Below, one piece after another: positions 9,153-20,922 of a stretch of 64,000 nucleotides of DNA. Numbering within the stretch: the stretch's first letter is position 1; each line of letters opens with the position of its first letter. Location: positions 992,001 through 1,056,000 of the forward strand of contig NZ_BLJF01000003.1 in assembly GCF_009932335.1 (NCBI RefSeq). Reading direction: 5' to 3'. A program made the translations under genes and the position numbers. The notes beneath the pieces are model-generated. The model had not been told where the DNA came from. It did no database searches and worked only from the letters and a program-made list of their open reading frames with translations. This DNA is from Pseudomonas asiatica. Lineage in GTDB: Bacteria > Pseudomonadota > Gammaproteobacteria > Pseudomonadales > Pseudomonadaceae.

Positions 9153-9178
9153 GCCCCGGGAGACCGGGGCTTTTTTGT
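9153..9178 (+). terminator. Intrinsic terminator after gudD
   Basis: GCCCCGG stem, AGA loop, CCGGGGC, then six T. It lies 86 nt past the gudD stop. A smaller hairpin (AGGCGT/ACGCCT, 9125-9142) precedes it. Confidence 0.85.
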
Positions 9179-9207
9179 GGCTGGCAGAAAGTGGTGATGG
9201 CTGCACC

Positions 9208-9300
9208 GGCCCTTTCGCGGGCTTGCCCGCTCCCACAGGTACACCACAGGTTTGAGGGGCGTGGAGTAACTGTGGGAGCGGGCGAGCCCGCGAAAGGGCC
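9208..9300. repeat. REP doublet (class with CGCGGGCTTGCCCGCTCCCACAG arms)
   Basis: Inverted pair beginning GGCCCTTTCGCGGGCTTGCC and ending in the complement GAGCCCGCGAAAGGGCC. The arms are about 30 nt and nearly perfect; the inner 35-40 nt are unrelated. Same class at 21851-21940 and 53965-54058. Confidence 0.88.
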
Positions 9301-9619
9301 CGTACAGCCACAACACACCCAAATGAAAAACAAAAGCTCCAGACGGCCTGGTGACGGGATCGGGTATGCCATTCGCGACTTCTGACGTTAATGGGGATGC
9401 CCTGTCGTGATCGAACAGTTCCGGGGCGTTCTCGTGTAATTTCCCACAGCCCTGCGGGGCTTAAATGAAGCCCGACCTGCACTGACACGTTGCTCTGTGA
9501 CGCGTGCCAAATATCAACAACAGAGCGCGAGTAACGTGTCGACTTATTGATTTCAAAGGAGATATTTTCGCCTACACCTGCCCGTCCATCCTTGTGTCAG
9601 TAAAAAGAGAACAACATCA
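9301..9619. other. Non-coding gap upstream of gabP, with nested inverted repeats
   Basis: About 320 nt without a credible gene. It holds ACACGTTGCTC (9485-9495) with near-complement GAGTAACGTGT (9529-9539), and inside it GCTCTGT (9492-9498) with ACAGAGC (9520-9526), so two mutually exclusive hairpins are possible. A strong AAAGGAGAT at 9555-9563 has no start codon at proper distance. The 318-nt leader or promoter region of the permease lies here; no promoter was assigned. Confidence 0.5.
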
Positions 9620-11011
9620 ATGAACACCGTGGGATCTGATGGCAACCTTGCACAAGGTTTCAAGCCACGTCACGTAACGATGCTGTCCATCGCCGGCATC
9701 ATCGGCGCCGGACTTTTCGTCGGCTCTGGCCACGCCATCGCGGCAGCCGGGCCAGCTACCATAATTTCCTATTTCGTGGCCGGGACCTTGGTGGTACTGG
9801 TCATGCGCATGCTCGGCGAAATGGCCGTGGCACACCCGGACACCGGATCGTTTTCCACCTACGCCGAGCAGGCCATCGGCCGCTGGGCCGGCTACACCAT
9901 CGGTTGGCTGTACTGGTGGTTCTGGGTACTGGTAATCCCGATCGAAGCGCTGGCCGCCGGGCATGTGCTGAACGCCTGGTTCCCGCAGGTGGACAGCTGG
10001 ATATTCGCCCTGGCTTCGGTGCTGCTGCTGGCTGGTACCAACCTGTTCAGCGTGGCCAAGTACGGTGAGTTCGAGTTCTGGTTCGCCATTCTCAAGGTCA
10101 CGGCCATTCTCGGTTTCATCGGCCTGGGTTTCGCCGCACTTATGGGCTGGCTGCCCAACCGCGAGGTCAGTGGCCTGAGCAGCTTGATGGCCGAGCACGG
10201 CGGCTTCGCGCCGAAGGGCTGGTCGGCCGTGGTTGGTGCGTTCATCACCGTGATGTTCAGCTTCATCGGCACCGAAGCGGTGACCATCGCCGCGTCCGAA
10301 TCGAGCGACCCGTCGCGCAACATCGCCAAGGCCACTCGCTCGGTGATCTGGCGCATCAGTACCTTCTACATCCTGTCGATCTTCGTGATCATTTCGGTGG
10401 TGCCGTGGAACGACCCGCAGCTGGCGGTGGTGGGCTCTTACCAGCGTGCGCTGGAGATCATGAACATCCCCAACGCGGCCTTCATGGTCGACCTGGTGGT
10501 GCTGGTGGCAGTGACCAGCTGCATGAACTCTTCGATCTACATTGCCTCGCGGATGATGTACTCGCTGGCCAAGCGCGGTGACGCACCGGCCATGCTCAAC
10601 AAGACCTCCAAGGTCGGTGTGCCACGCGCTGCTGTATTCGGCAGCACGTTGATCGGCGCGGCCATTGCCATCCTCAACTACGTCGCGCCGAAGGGCGTGT
10701 TCGAGTTCCTGCTGGCCAGCTCCGGCGCCATTGCCTTGCTGGTGTACATGGTCATCGCCATTTCGCAGCTGCGCATGCGCCGTCGCCTGGAGCGGGAAAA
10801 CACCGAGCTGAAGTTCCGCATGTGGCTGTTCCCGTACCTGACCTGGGCGGTGATCCTGTTCATTGGCGGGGCACTGGCGGTCATGATGTTCACGCCTGAA
10901 CACCGGGCAGAGGTGAGCTCGACATTGGGCCTGGCGATCGTGATTTCCTTCCTGGGGATCGTGACCACGCGGGGCAATGCGCAACCTGTGGGGGTGCGTT
11001 CGATGGGGTGA
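9620..11011 (+). CDS. gabP: Amino acid permease, GABA-permease type
   Basis: Inner-membrane APC-superfamily importer, 463 aa, about 12 TM segments. The N-terminus (FKPRHVTMLSIAGIIGAGLF) and the GRWAGYTIGWLYWWFWVLVIP segment closely resemble E. coli GabP, so 4-aminobutyrate uptake is the likely role, with related amino acids possible. No gabD or gabT lies beside it, so it stands alone as an importer. The ribosome site (AAGAGA) is weak, the upstream region is long and structured, and a terminator follows at once. Confidence 0.85.
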   Translation: MNTVGSDGNLAQGFKPRHVTMLSIAGIIGAGLFVGSGHAIAAAGPATIISYFVAGTLVVLVMRMLGEMAVAHPDTGSFSTYAEQAIGRWAGYTIGWLYWWFWVLVIPIEALAAGHVLNAWFPQVDSWIFALASVLLLAGTNLFSVAKYGEFEFWFAILKVTAILGFIGLGFAALMGWLPNREVSGLSSLMAEHGGFAPKGWSAVVGAFITVMFSFIGTEAVTIAASESSDPSRNIAKATRSVIWRISTFYILSIFVIISVVPWNDPQLAVVGSYQRALEIMNIPNAAFMVDLVVLVAVTSCMNSSIYIASRMMYSLAKRGDAPAMLNKTSKVGVPRAAVFGSTLIGAAIAILNYVAPKGVFEFLLASSGAIALLVYMVIAISQLRMRRRLERENTELKFRMWLFPYLTWAVILFIGGALAVMMFTPEHRAEVSSTLGLAIVISFLGIVTTRGNAQPVGVRSMG

Positions 11012-11034
11012 TTGAGTTCACCTGGCGGTAGGGC

Positions 11035-11069
11035 AAAGGGCACCAGTGGATGGGTGCCCTTTGTTTTTT
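11035..11069. terminator. Intrinsic terminator between gabP and the LysR gene
   Basis: AAAGGGCACC stem with GGGTGCCCTTT and a T-rich tail in the plus direction. The tail runs into the convergent LysR gene's stop codon (11069-11071). Confidence 0.88.
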
Positions 11070-11932
11070 CAGCCTTTCATCATCTTGATGTATCTGATTG
11101 CCGCTGGCGCTTTCTCGAAGCGCCGGTAGATCAGGCTAAGCCACGAGCTGGCCTGGCAGTCGACAATACGCCGGTAGTGCACCTGCGGCAGGCTGATGCG
11201 CTGCACCACCGATTCCGGCACCACTGCGATGCCTTGGCCGAGTGACACCAGGGTGATCACTGCCACCAGGCTGCCCGGCTGAGGGCCGAGCCTCGGGACG
11301 AAACCACCTTGTGCGGCCACCTCCAGCGTGCCGGAGATCTGTTCGGGCAGGATGAAGGTTTCATTGGCCAGGCGCGAGGCGGGGATCTGCGGCACTTCAT
11401 TTATCCGTGAGCTGGCGGGCAAGGCGAGGACGAAACCTTCCTGGTGCAAGGCGATGGCTTCGAGTTCCTCGGGCAGCTCCATCGGCGAGCGCACATAGGC
11501 AAGGTCAAGCAGGCCGTCGCGGACCATACCGGGCAGTTCGGCCATGGGCAGTTCGCGAATGTTCAGGCGTACGCCGGGGCAGGTTTCGCTGTAGCGGCTG
11601 ACTTGCTGCTGGAGCATGCCCGAGTACGCGGCCGAAGCCACATAGCCCAGTTCGATGCGCCCGCTTTCGCCTCGAGCGGCCCGTTGCGCGCCCAGTTGTG
11701 CAGCATCGAACTGGCGCACGGCATGTTCGGCCTCGATCAAAAGCGCCTGGCCCGCTGCGGTGAGGTTGACCTCGCGCTGGTTGCGCTCGAACAGGCGCAC
11801 GCCCAGTTCGCGCTCCATGTCCTGAATCTGCCGGCTGAGCGTGGGCGGGGCGATGCCCAGCTGTTCAGCGGCACGGGTGAAATGGCCGTGGCGGGCGACG
11901 CAGAGGAAGTAGCGGAAATGGCGGATTTCCAT
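11069..11932 (-). CDS. LysR-family transcriptional regulator
   Basis: 287-aa regulator with an N-terminal helix-turn-helix (MEIRHFRYFLCVARHGHFTR, then AAEQLGIAPPTLSRQIQDME, about 1-58) and a periplasmic-binding-protein-like effector domain. Start set at the ATG of MEIRHF because LysR proteins begin there; a frame extension to 11977 adds unrelated residues. It is divergent from a DHA2 efflux gene with a 270-nt gap, the usual arrangement for LysR control of an adjacent transporter. The effector cannot be predicted. Confidence 0.92.
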   Translation of the reverse strand: MEIRHFRYFLCVARHGHFTRAAEQLGIAPPTLSRQIQDMERELGVRLFERNQREVNLTAAGQALLIEAEHAVRQFDAAQLGAQRAARGESGRIELGYVASAAYSGMLQQQVSRYSETCPGVRLNIRELPMAELPGMVRDGLLDLAYVRSPMELPEELEAIALHQEGFVLALPASSRINEVPQIPASRLANETFILPEQISGTLEVAAQGGFVPRLGPQPGSLVAVITLVSLGQGIAVVPESVVQRISLPQVHYRRIVDCQASSWLSLIYRRFEKAPAAIRYIKMMKG

Positions 11933-12123
11933 GGGTGTTACCTGCAGGGTAATGACGCAAGCCGCCGTGGCTAACAAGCCTGGGGGCTGGTGGCGTTATG
12001 GTGAGGCCAACACTACAAGGCTGGTGGCTTGGCGGCAAAGGCTGCCTGGAATTGCAGGGGACCGCTTTGCAGTCCATCGCAGCTACAGGTATTGCGCAAT
12101 CCTCGAAGGCGGTGCGGTCGCTG

Positions 12124-12165
12124 TAGGAGCTGGCTTGCCTGCGATGGGCTGCAGGGCAGCCCCGG
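12124..12165. repeat. Single REP arm
   Basis: CTGTAGGAGCTGGCTTGCCTGCGATGGGCTGCAGGGCAGCCC-type unit present once, without an inverted partner, just upstream of the efflux gene; it lies inside the divergent promoter region, which is unusual for these elements. Confidence 0.65.
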
Positions 12166-12202
12166 CGATTTGACCAACCAGCCCTGCATCCGGAGCCTCA
12201 CC

Positions 12203-13741
12203 ATGCCCTCTGCGCGTTTCACCCTGCTCACCGCCTCCCTGGTCTGCGCCCTGATCATCCTCGACACCAACATCGTCGCGGTCAGCCTGCCCAGCATCGC
12301 CCGCGACCTGTCCGGCTCGTTTGCCGATATCGAATGGGTGGTCAGCGCCTACCTGCTGGCCTTCGCCGCCTGCCTGCTGCCCGCTGGCAGCCTGGCCGAC
12401 CGCTTTGGCCGCCGCCGCATGCTGCTGCTCGGCCTGGCCCTGTTCGGCCTCGCCTCGCTGGCCTGTGGCGCGGCGCCCAACCTGCTGTTCCTCGACCTGG
12501 CCAGGGCAGCCAAGGGCGTTGGCGCGGCATTGCTGCTGACCTCGGCCCTGGCCGCGATCGGCAATCGCTTCCACCAACCCCAGGAACGCATGCGCGCCTG
12601 GGCCTTCTGGGGCGCCTGCATGGGCGCCACCATCACCTTTGCGCCGCTGCTGGGCGGGTTGATCGCCAGCACCCTTGGCTGGCGCTGGATCTTCTACATC
12701 AACTTGCCGTTGGTGGCAGTGCTCGCAGTGATGGTGCTGCGCAGTGTCGAAGAGTCCCGTGACAGCGCTGCGGCCCGGCTCGACCCATGGGGCAGCCTGA
12801 CTTTCGCCGGCAGCCTGGGTTACCTGATCTGGGCAATGATCGATGCCAACCAGGTGGGCTGGGGCAGTGCGCAAACCCTGGGACGGCTGGTGATCAGCGC
12901 CTTCCTGTTCGGCCTGTTCGTCATGGTCGAGCGCAGCCAGGAACGGCCGATGATCGACCTGCGGCTGATGCGCAGCGGGCGCTTCGTTGGCGCCTTGCTG
13001 GGGATGTTTGCCTATGCTGCCTGCGCCCAGGTGATGATGACCCTGCTACCGCTTTACTTGCAGAACGGCCTGCAGCTGTCGGCCCTGGCCGCAGGGGCGG
13101 GCATGCTGCCGTTTGCCGTGGCCATGCTGCTGACGCCACGCCTGGGCATGCGTCTGGCTGCACACTTGAGCCCGGCGCAGGTGTTCGCGCTAGGCCTGGT
13201 ATTGGTCGGGGCGGGTAACCTGCTGTGTGCCTGGGCCACGCAGCAGGGCGGTTACGGTGCATTCGCCCTGGCCAGCCTGGTGCTGGGTGCTGGCGCCGGG
13301 CTGCTGAATGGCGATACGCAGAAGAACATCATGGCTTGCGTGCCGCGTGAGCGTACCGGCATTGCTTCGGGGTTGAGTACAACCACGCGGTTCGGGGCGA
13401 TTGTGCTGGCAATCGGAGGGCTGGGTAGTGTGCTGGCTTCGCGTAGTGGGCAGTTGCTGTATGAGTCAATGGCTGCGGTGGCGCCTGGGCAATCGGGCCA
13501 GGTTGCCGCGATGACTACGCGGGTTGCTGCGGGTGATTTGCAGGCGGCGTTGGCGTTGCTTGAGCCCAGGTTGCGGGAAACGCTGGCACCTTTGGCTCGC
13601 CAGGCGTTCGTCGGGGGCTTCGAAGCTGTGTTGCAGGTCGCCGGTGTGGCGGCGCTGCTGTTCGCGATGCTGGTTGGCGTGTTGCTGAGCCGGCCGCTGC
13701 CGGCCGTGCCGGAAGTGTTGCTGGCTGAGAGGCAATCATGA
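12203..13741 (+). CDS. DHA2-family (14-TM) MFS multidrug efflux transporter
   Basis: Proton-driven drug exporter of the EmrB/QacA type, 512 aa with about 14 hydrophobic segments. Motif C-like and motif D1 features: ALIILDTNIVAVSLPSIARD in TM1 and LADRFGRRRML (motif A) after TM2. CGGAG lies 7 nt before the ATG. It has no adjacent membrane-fusion partner, so it may act alone. The divergent LysR gene is its probable regulator. Codon quality falls in the last 400 nt (more AT-rich third positions than neighbours). Confidence 0.9.
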   Translation: MPSARFTLLTASLVCALIILDTNIVAVSLPSIARDLSGSFADIEWVVSAYLLAFAACLLPAGSLADRFGRRRMLLLGLALFGLASLACGAAPNLLFLDLARAAKGVGAALLLTSALAAIGNRFHQPQERMRAWAFWGACMGATITFAPLLGGLIASTLGWRWIFYINLPLVAVLAVMVLRSVEESRDSAAARLDPWGSLTFAGSLGYLIWAMIDANQVGWGSAQTLGRLVISAFLFGLFVMVERSQERPMIDLRLMRSGRFVGALLGMFAYAACAQVMMTLLPLYLQNGLQLSALAAGAGMLPFAVAMLLTPRLGMRLAAHLSPAQVFALGLVLVGAGNLLCAWATQQGGYGAFALASLVLGAGAGLLNGDTQKNIMACVPRERTGIASGLSTTTRFGAIVLAIGGLGSVLASRSGQLLYESMAAVAPGQSGQVAAMTTRVAAGDLQAALALLEPRLRETLAPLARQAFVGGFEAVLQVAGVAALLFAMLVGVLLSRPLPAVPEVLLAERQS

Positions 13742-13836
13742 AGCTGGCGGCGGGCATCACGACCTGGCGACTGGGGCGACCAGCGCTTGCTGTCACTCAA
13801 GTGGTGGAAGCCGTGTTTGGGTTGAGAGACCGGTGA
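13738..13836 (+). CDS. Short ORF overlapping the end of the efflux gene, hypothetical
   Basis: 32 codons starting in the ATGA overlap with the transporter stop: it begins MKLAAGITTW and ends FGLRDR. No homologue is recognised and there is no internal Shine-Dalgarno. It could be a coupled small protein, a remnant of a longer gene, or chance. Confidence 0.25.
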   Translation: MKLAAGITTWRLGRPALAVTQVVEAVFGLRDR

Positions 13837-13932
13837 AGAGCAAACCGGCGCAGTGAGAATCTTTGAGAAACGCCCTATGCGGAAAAGCCTGATTCTGACT
13901 TTGTGGGCTCGCACAACCCAAAATCCAGGCAC

Positions 13933-13957
13933 AAAAAAAGACGACCGAGGGCGTCTT
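13933..13957 (-). terminator. Intrinsic terminator of ssrA
   Basis: On the minus strand AAGACG-CCCTCGGT-CGTCTT followed by a run of T. It starts 14 nt past the mature tmRNA 3' end. Confidence 0.85.
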
Positions 13958-13970
13958 CTTCTTTGGAATT

Positions 13971-14365
13971 TGGTGGAGCCGGGGGGATTTGAACCCCCGT
14001 CCGCCAGTACTCCGCTGTCGGTACTACATGCTTAGCCGTGTCTACTGAGTTAATCCGCAGCCGCCCGACGGGCAGGGTGCTTTGGACGAGTTGGGTAAGT
14101 TTTAGTCGCTTTGCCCCCAACGTGCTACACGACGATCCTGTTCTGTATGACAATCATTTCGGGTTTACAGGCATCCCCTGATGATTGCTGGAGCCGAAGC
14201 TACCAGAAGGTCGGGCTCGGCTGCTTACGCAGCGAGAGCGTACTCCGCCTCGAAGTTTTCGTCATTGGCAACTATAGAAAGTTGCAACAGTGGATTTACG
14301 AGTTCTGTTACCAACTCGGCATGCACCTAGAGTTTCGCTACCGGCGTCGAATCCTGATCGGCCCC
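13971..14365 (-). ncRNA. ssrA: tmRNA (transfer-messenger RNA)
   Basis: Rescues stalled ribosomes together with SmpB, adding a degradation tag. The 5' end GGGGCCG pairs with CGGCTCC before the encoded ACCA 3' end, giving a tRNA-like acceptor stem; the T-arm is GGTTCAAATCC. The tag frame runs from 14269 to 14225 and reads ANDENFEAEYALAA then TAA, ending in the ALAA proteolysis signal. Length is 395 nt. A TATACT -10 box lies about 43 nt upstream, so a 5' precursor trimmed by RNase P is expected. The partner gene smpB is 7.6 kb away. Confidence 0.97.
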
Positions 14366-14407
14366 ACACTAGCTCTAAGCTAACGCACCTTACGGTACGT
14401 GAGGCTG

Positions 14408-14437
14408 AGTATACGCCATTGCGCGGGCGACGTCGAC
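14408..14437 (-). promoter_or_regulatory. Probable ssrA promoter
   Basis: Minus-strand TATACT (14408-14413) with a weak GTCGAC-like -35 about 18 nt upstream. The -35 region lies inside a hairpin with 9-bp perfect arms (GCGGGCGAC 14423-14431, GTCGCCCGC 14448-14456), which may also end the upstream small gene. Confidence 0.5.
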
Positions 14438-14464
14438 AGCCGGTCCGGTCGCCCGCTTTTGGGC

Positions 14465-14761
14465 TCACGCGCCGCTACCGCCGCCGCTGGTGCCGCTGCC
14501 TTTCTCCGTTTTTTCCAACCGCTCCAGGACTTTGCTGGTGATGGCGATGCATTCCTTGGTGTCCCCCGATGCCTGGGCAGCCTTGGCTTTGTCGACGTGC
14601 TCGGTGATGGCCTTGTCCAGGCCTTCGGAGGTAGCGCCGGCGGTGGCCATGCTGTCGTCGATCTTTTGCAGGTTGGCGGTGCAGAGGTCTTCGGCGGCGA
14701 ATACCGGCGAAGCCAGCAGGGTGGCGGCCGCGAACAGGGCCGAAAGCGCGGTACCTTTCAT
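14465..14761 (-). CDS. Small exported hypothetical protein
   Basis: 98 aa with a clear Sec signal peptide (MKGTALSALFAAATLLASPVFA, cleavage predicted after AFA-like VFA at about residue 22). The mature part is helical with two cysteines (DLCTANLQ and TKECIAITS) that could form a disulphide, and ends in a Gly/Ser tail. No domain was recognised. It is the first gene upstream of ssrA on the same strand, probably with its own promoter; GGAG precedes the start. Confidence 0.75.
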   Translation of the reverse strand: MKGTALSALFAAATLLASPVFAAEDLCTANLQKIDDSMATAGATSEGLDKAITEHVDKAKAAQASGDTKECIAITSKVLERLEKTEKGSGTSGGGSGA

Positions 14762-14853
14762 GGGAGTCTCCTTCTGGGCCTCTGGAAGGTGGGCCTGTAA
14801 GGATGGACTGTAGAGGATTGGCGGGGGTTCAATCGGATGCTGGCGGGGGATGG

Positions 14854-14896
14854 CACCGGCTTTGCCGGTGTTCGCGGCTGAAGCCGCTCCTACAGG
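14854..14896. repeat. REP element (single)
   Basis: CACCGGCTTTGCCGGTG hairpin followed by a GCGGCTGAAGCCGCTCCTACAG unit. A second, related copy lies 75 nt on, in the same orientation. Confidence 0.75.
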
Positions 14897-14970
14897 TACG
14901 GCGTGCGCTCAAAGCCGGCGCGGTCCCTGTGTGGGGGGCATGCCCGCGAAGCAGGCTGCGCGGTGTATGG

Positions 14971-15014
14971 CACCGGCTGCGCCGGTGTTCGCGGGCTTGC
15001 CCGCTCCCACAGGG
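14971..15014. repeat. REP element (single, direct copy of the preceding one)
   Basis: CACCGGCTGCGCCGGTG hairpin followed by GCGGGCTTGCCCGCTCCCACAG. Unlike the doublets elsewhere, the two copies here are in direct orientation and carry different downstream arms. Confidence 0.75.
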
Positions 15015-15047
15015 ATTGCGGCAGCTATCAGGTTTTGCGTTAAACGG

Positions 15048-17858
<2,811 letters not shown>

Positions 17859-17933
17859 GCAGTCTCCTCGCGGGGCCGTGGCGTCTGTGCGCCACACGCC
17901 CCGGGTCAATCAGGCGGTCGTTCTTGCGGGCGG

Positions 17934-19079
17934 TCAGGCGCCCAGTTCGCGTACCAGCGAGTCGCGGGTGATCTCGCTGATCGACTTGGCGCCGGTCAGC
18001 ACCATCGCTACGCGCATTTCCTTCTCGAACAGCTCCAGCAGGTTCTTCACCCCGGCCTGGCCGTGCACGGCAAGGGCGTAGAGGAAGGCGCGGCCGATCA
18101 GTACGGTATCGGCGCCGAGGGCGATCATGCGCACCACGTCGAGGCCGCTGCGGATGCCGGAATCGGCGAGGATCTTCAGGTCACCTTTGACCGCATCGGC
18201 AATTGCCGGCAGGGCGCGGGCGCTGGACAGCACGCCGTCGAGCTGGCGGCCGCCGTGGTTGGACACGACGATGCCGTCAGCACCGAACCTGACCGCATCG
18301 CGGGCGTCATCGGCATCGAGAATGCCTTTGATGATCATCGGGCCGTCCCAGAACTCGCGGATCCACTCCAGGTCTTTCCAGGAGATCGACGGGTCGAAGT
18401 TGTTGGCCAGCCAGCCGATGTAGTCGGCAAGGCCGGTGGGGTTGCCACGGTAGGTGGAAATGTTGCCCAGGTCGTGTGGGCGCCCCATCACACCGACATC
18501 CCATGCCCACTCGGGGTGGGTCATGGCTTGCAGCACGCGGCGCAGCGGGCCGTTCTTGCCGCTCATGCCAGAGTGGGCGTCGCGGTAGCGGGCGCCGGGT
18601 GTCGGCATGTCGACAGTGAACACCAGGGTCTTGACCCCGGCGGCCTTGGCCCGCTCCAGGGCGTTGCGCATGAAGCCGCGGTCCTTCAGCACGTACAGCT
18701 GGAACCACATCGGCCGGTCGATGGCCGGGGCCACTTCTTCGATCGGGCACACCGACACCGTGGACATGGTGAACGGAATGCCGTGGGCCGCCGCCGCACG
18801 TGCCGCCTGCACTTCACCACGGCGGGCGTACATGCCGGTGAGGCCGACCGGGGCCAGGGCCACCGGCATGCTCAGGGTTTCGTCGAACAGCTTGGTCTGC
18901 AGGCTGAGCTCGGACATGTTCTTCAGCACGCGCTGACGCAGGGCAATGCTGGCCAGGTCCGAGACGTTGTGGCGCAGGGTGTGCTCGGCGTAGGCGCCGC
19001 CGTCGGCATAGTGGAACAGGAAGGGAGGCAGCTTGCGTTGGGCCGCGGCGCGATAGTCGGTAGAGGCAGAAATGATCAT
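17934..19079 (-). CDS. lldD: L-lactate dehydrogenase (quinone), FMN-dependent
   Basis: Membrane-associated member of the alpha-hydroxyacid oxidase family, oxidising L-lactate to pyruvate and reducing quinone. Its 381 aa agree with E. coli LldD (396). The catalytic His is in [10 protein letters not shown], and the FMN-site pieces [20 protein letters not shown] and [13 protein letters not shown] are visible. It lies 63 nt after lldP and 75 nt before lldE, on the same strand. Expression is probably induced by lactate through LldR. Confidence 0.96.
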   Translation of the reverse strand: MIISASTDYRAAAQRKLPPFLFHYADGGAYAEHTLRHNVSDLASIALRQRVLKNMSELSLQTKLFDETLSMPVALAPVGLTGMYARRGEVQAARAAAAHGIPFTMSTVSVCPIEEVAPAIDRPMWFQLYVLKDRGFMRNALERAKAAGVKTLVFTVDMPTPGARYRDAHSGMSGKNGPLRRVLQAMTHPEWAWDVGVMGRPHDLGNISTYRGNPTGLADYIGWLANNFDPSISWKDLEWIREFWDGPMIIKGILDADDARDAVRFGADGIVVSNHGGRQLDGVLSSARALPAIADAVKGDLKILADSGIRSGLDVVRMIALGADTVLIGRAFLYALAVHGQAGVKNLLELFEKEMRVAMVLTGAKSISEITRDSLVRELGA

Positions 19080-19142
19080 GGATTCTCGCAGCGTTGCGTG
19101 TGGGGATTGCCGGGCGCGCGACGGCGCCCGGCCCCTTTCACT

Positions 19143-20813
19143 TTAGTGATGAACCAGCATGCCGGTCAGCCAGTAGGCCTGGATCAGAGTGATCAGGCCG
19201 ACGATGGTGGCGAAGAACAGGCTGTGCTTGACGGTGAAGCGGAACAGGTCGGATTCCTTGCCAACCAGGCCGGTGGCGGCGCAAGCCACGGCGATCGACT
19301 GCGGCGAGATCATCTTGCCGGTCACGCCGCCGCTGGTGTTGGCCGCTACCAGCAAAGTGTCGTTGACCCCGATCTGGTGCGCGGTGGTGGCCTGCAGCGA
19401 GCTGAACAGGGCGTTGGACGAGGTGTCGGAACCGGTCAGGAACACACCCAGCCAGCCGAGGAACGGCGAGAAGAACGGGAACGCGGCACCGGTACCGGCC
19501 AGCACCAGGGCCATGGTCGAGGACATGCCCGAGTAGTTGGTGACGAAGGCGAAGGCCAGCACCATGCCGATCGACAGGATTGGCCAGCGCAGCTCCCAGA
19601 AGGTTTCCTTGAAAGTGGTCAGACCAGTTTTGAAGTTGATCTTCAGCACGGCCATGGAGATCAGCGCCGAGAGGAAGATCGCGGTGCCGGTGGCAGAGAT
19701 CGGGTCGAGCTTGAACACCGCTGGCATGGCGGTTGGCGCGGCGACGATCGGTGCGGTCTTGATCACCAGTTGGTCGAGGTGCGGGATGGCGAAGTTGAAC
19801 ACGAAATTGTACATCGCGCCGCCCGGGGCGAAGGCCGCCTTGAACGGTTTCAGGGTCCAGATGGTGACCAGCACGGTGAGGATCAGGAACGGCGACCAGG
19901 CCTTGAAGATCTCGCCAAAGCTGTAGGGGCTTGGTTGGCTGCCGCTTGGCTGGACCACGGCGGCACCGACGCTGCCCTTGGCTTCGGCGAACGAACGCTT
20001 TGGCTGCCAGACTTTCAGGAACAGGGTCAGGGCGATCAGGCTGGCCAGGGCCGAGGTGATGTCCGGAAGCTCCGGGCCGATGAAGTTCGAGGTGAAGTAC
20101 TGGGTGACGGCGAAGCTCAGGCCGGCGACCAGGGCGGCAGGCCAGGTTTCCTTCACGCCACGCAGGCCGTCCATCATGAATACCAGCCAGAACGGTACGA
20201 ACAGCGACAGCAGCGGCAGCTGGCGACCGGTCATGGCGCCAATGTGGAAGGCGTCGATACCGGTGACCTGGCCGGCCACGATGATCGGGATGCCCAAGGC
20301 GCCAAAGGCCACTGGCGCGGTGTTGGCGATCAGGCACAGGCCGGCGGCGTACAGCGGGTTGAAGCCCAGGCCCACCAGCAGCGCGGCAGTGATCGCCACC
20401 GGTGCACCAAAGCCCGCCGCACCTTCCAGGAACGCACCGAAGCAGAAACCGATCAGCAGCACTTGCAGGCGCTGGTCGTCGGTAATCGACAGCACCGAAC
20501 TGCGGATCACTTCGAACTGGCCGCTCTTGACCGTGAGTTTGTACAGGAACACCGCGGCAACGATGATCCAGGCAATCGGCCAGAGGCCGTAGAGGAAGCC
20601 ATAACCTGCAGCGGCGAATGCCATGTCGACAGGCATCTGGAAGGCGAAGATCGCCACCAGGATCGACAATGCGAGGGTGATGCTGCCGGCCACGTGGCCT
20701 TTGAGGCGGAACACCGCGAGGGCAAGGAAGAAGAAGACGATGGGGATGACCGCCGCCAGTGCGGACAGGCCAAGACTACCAAGCGGACTATAGATTTGTT
20801 GCCAGGTTTGCAT
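19143..20813 (-). CDS. lldP: L-lactate permease
   Basis: Inner-membrane lactate:H+ symporter of the LctP family (also takes D-lactate and glycolate), 556 aa with 12-14 membrane segments. The family sequence [20 protein letters not shown] and the late [18 protein letters not shown] segment are visible. It is the first gene of the lactate operon. A TTGACA promoter and the 17-bp LldR operator lie just upstream. Confidence 0.96.
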   Translation of the reverse strand: MQTWQQIYSPLGSLGLSALAAVIPIVFFFLALAVFRLKGHVAGSITLALSILVAIFAFQMPVDMAFAAAGYGFLYGLWPIAWIIVAAVFLYKLTVKSGQFEVIRSSVLSITDDQRLQVLLIGFCFGAFLEGAAGFGAPVAITAALLVGLGFNPLYAAGLCLIANTAPVAFGALGIPIIVAGQVTGIDAFHIGAMTGRQLPLLSLFVPFWLVFMMDGLRGVKETWPAALVAGLSFAVTQYFTSNFIGPELPDITSALASLIALTLFLKVWQPKRSFAEAKGSVGAAVVQPSGSQPSPYSFGEIFKAWSPFLILTVLVTIWTLKPFKAAFAPGGAMYNFVFNFAIPHLDQLVIKTAPIVAAPTAMPAVFKLDPISATGTAIFLSALISMAVLKINFKTGLTTFKETFWELRWPILSIGMVLAFAFVTNYSGMSSTMALVLAGTGAAFPFFSPFLGWLGVFLTGSDTSSNALFSSLQATTAHQIGVNDTLLVAANTSGGVTGKMISPQSIAVACAATGLVGKESDLFRFTVKHSLFFATIVGLITLIQAYWLTGMLVHH

Positions 20814-20858
20814 ATGGGGTGGCCCCTAATTGTTGTTGGTCAGGCACTGGCATTGGAT

Positions 20859-20875
20859 AATTGGTAAGACCAATT
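20859..20875. promoter_or_regulatory. LldR operator
   Basis: Perfect 17-bp palindrome AATTGGTAAGACCAATT. The AATTGGT-N3-ACCAATT form matches known sites of the LldR/PdhR subfamily. It lies 46 nt upstream of lldP, probably just past the transcription start, so bound LldR would block the polymerase. Confidence 0.9.
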
Positions 20876-20892
20876 TACAATGGCTGGGCGCT

Positions 20893-20922
20893 AGGTTAAA
20901 AGCGTCTTCGTGGGTGTGTCAA
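20893..20922 (-). promoter_or_regulatory. Probable lldPDE promoter
   Basis: Minus-strand TTGACA (20917-20922), 18-nt spacer, TAACCT (20893-20898). The -35 is consensus and the -10 is weak. The operator starts about 18 nt further downstream. Confidence 0.6.

Noticed and set aside
9323..9385. 20-codon ORF beginning MKNKSSRRPG before gabP.
   Set aside because: No Shine-Dalgarno and no context; probably chance.
9555..9563. Strong AAAGGAGAT Shine-Dalgarno-like string.
   Set aside because: No ATG, GTG or TTG at usable distance, so no gene was called.
18063..20867. Open frame of over 900 codons antisense to lldD and lldP.
   Set aside because: Gly/His/Gln-rich shadow translation without any recognisable domain; both genes on the other strand are intact.
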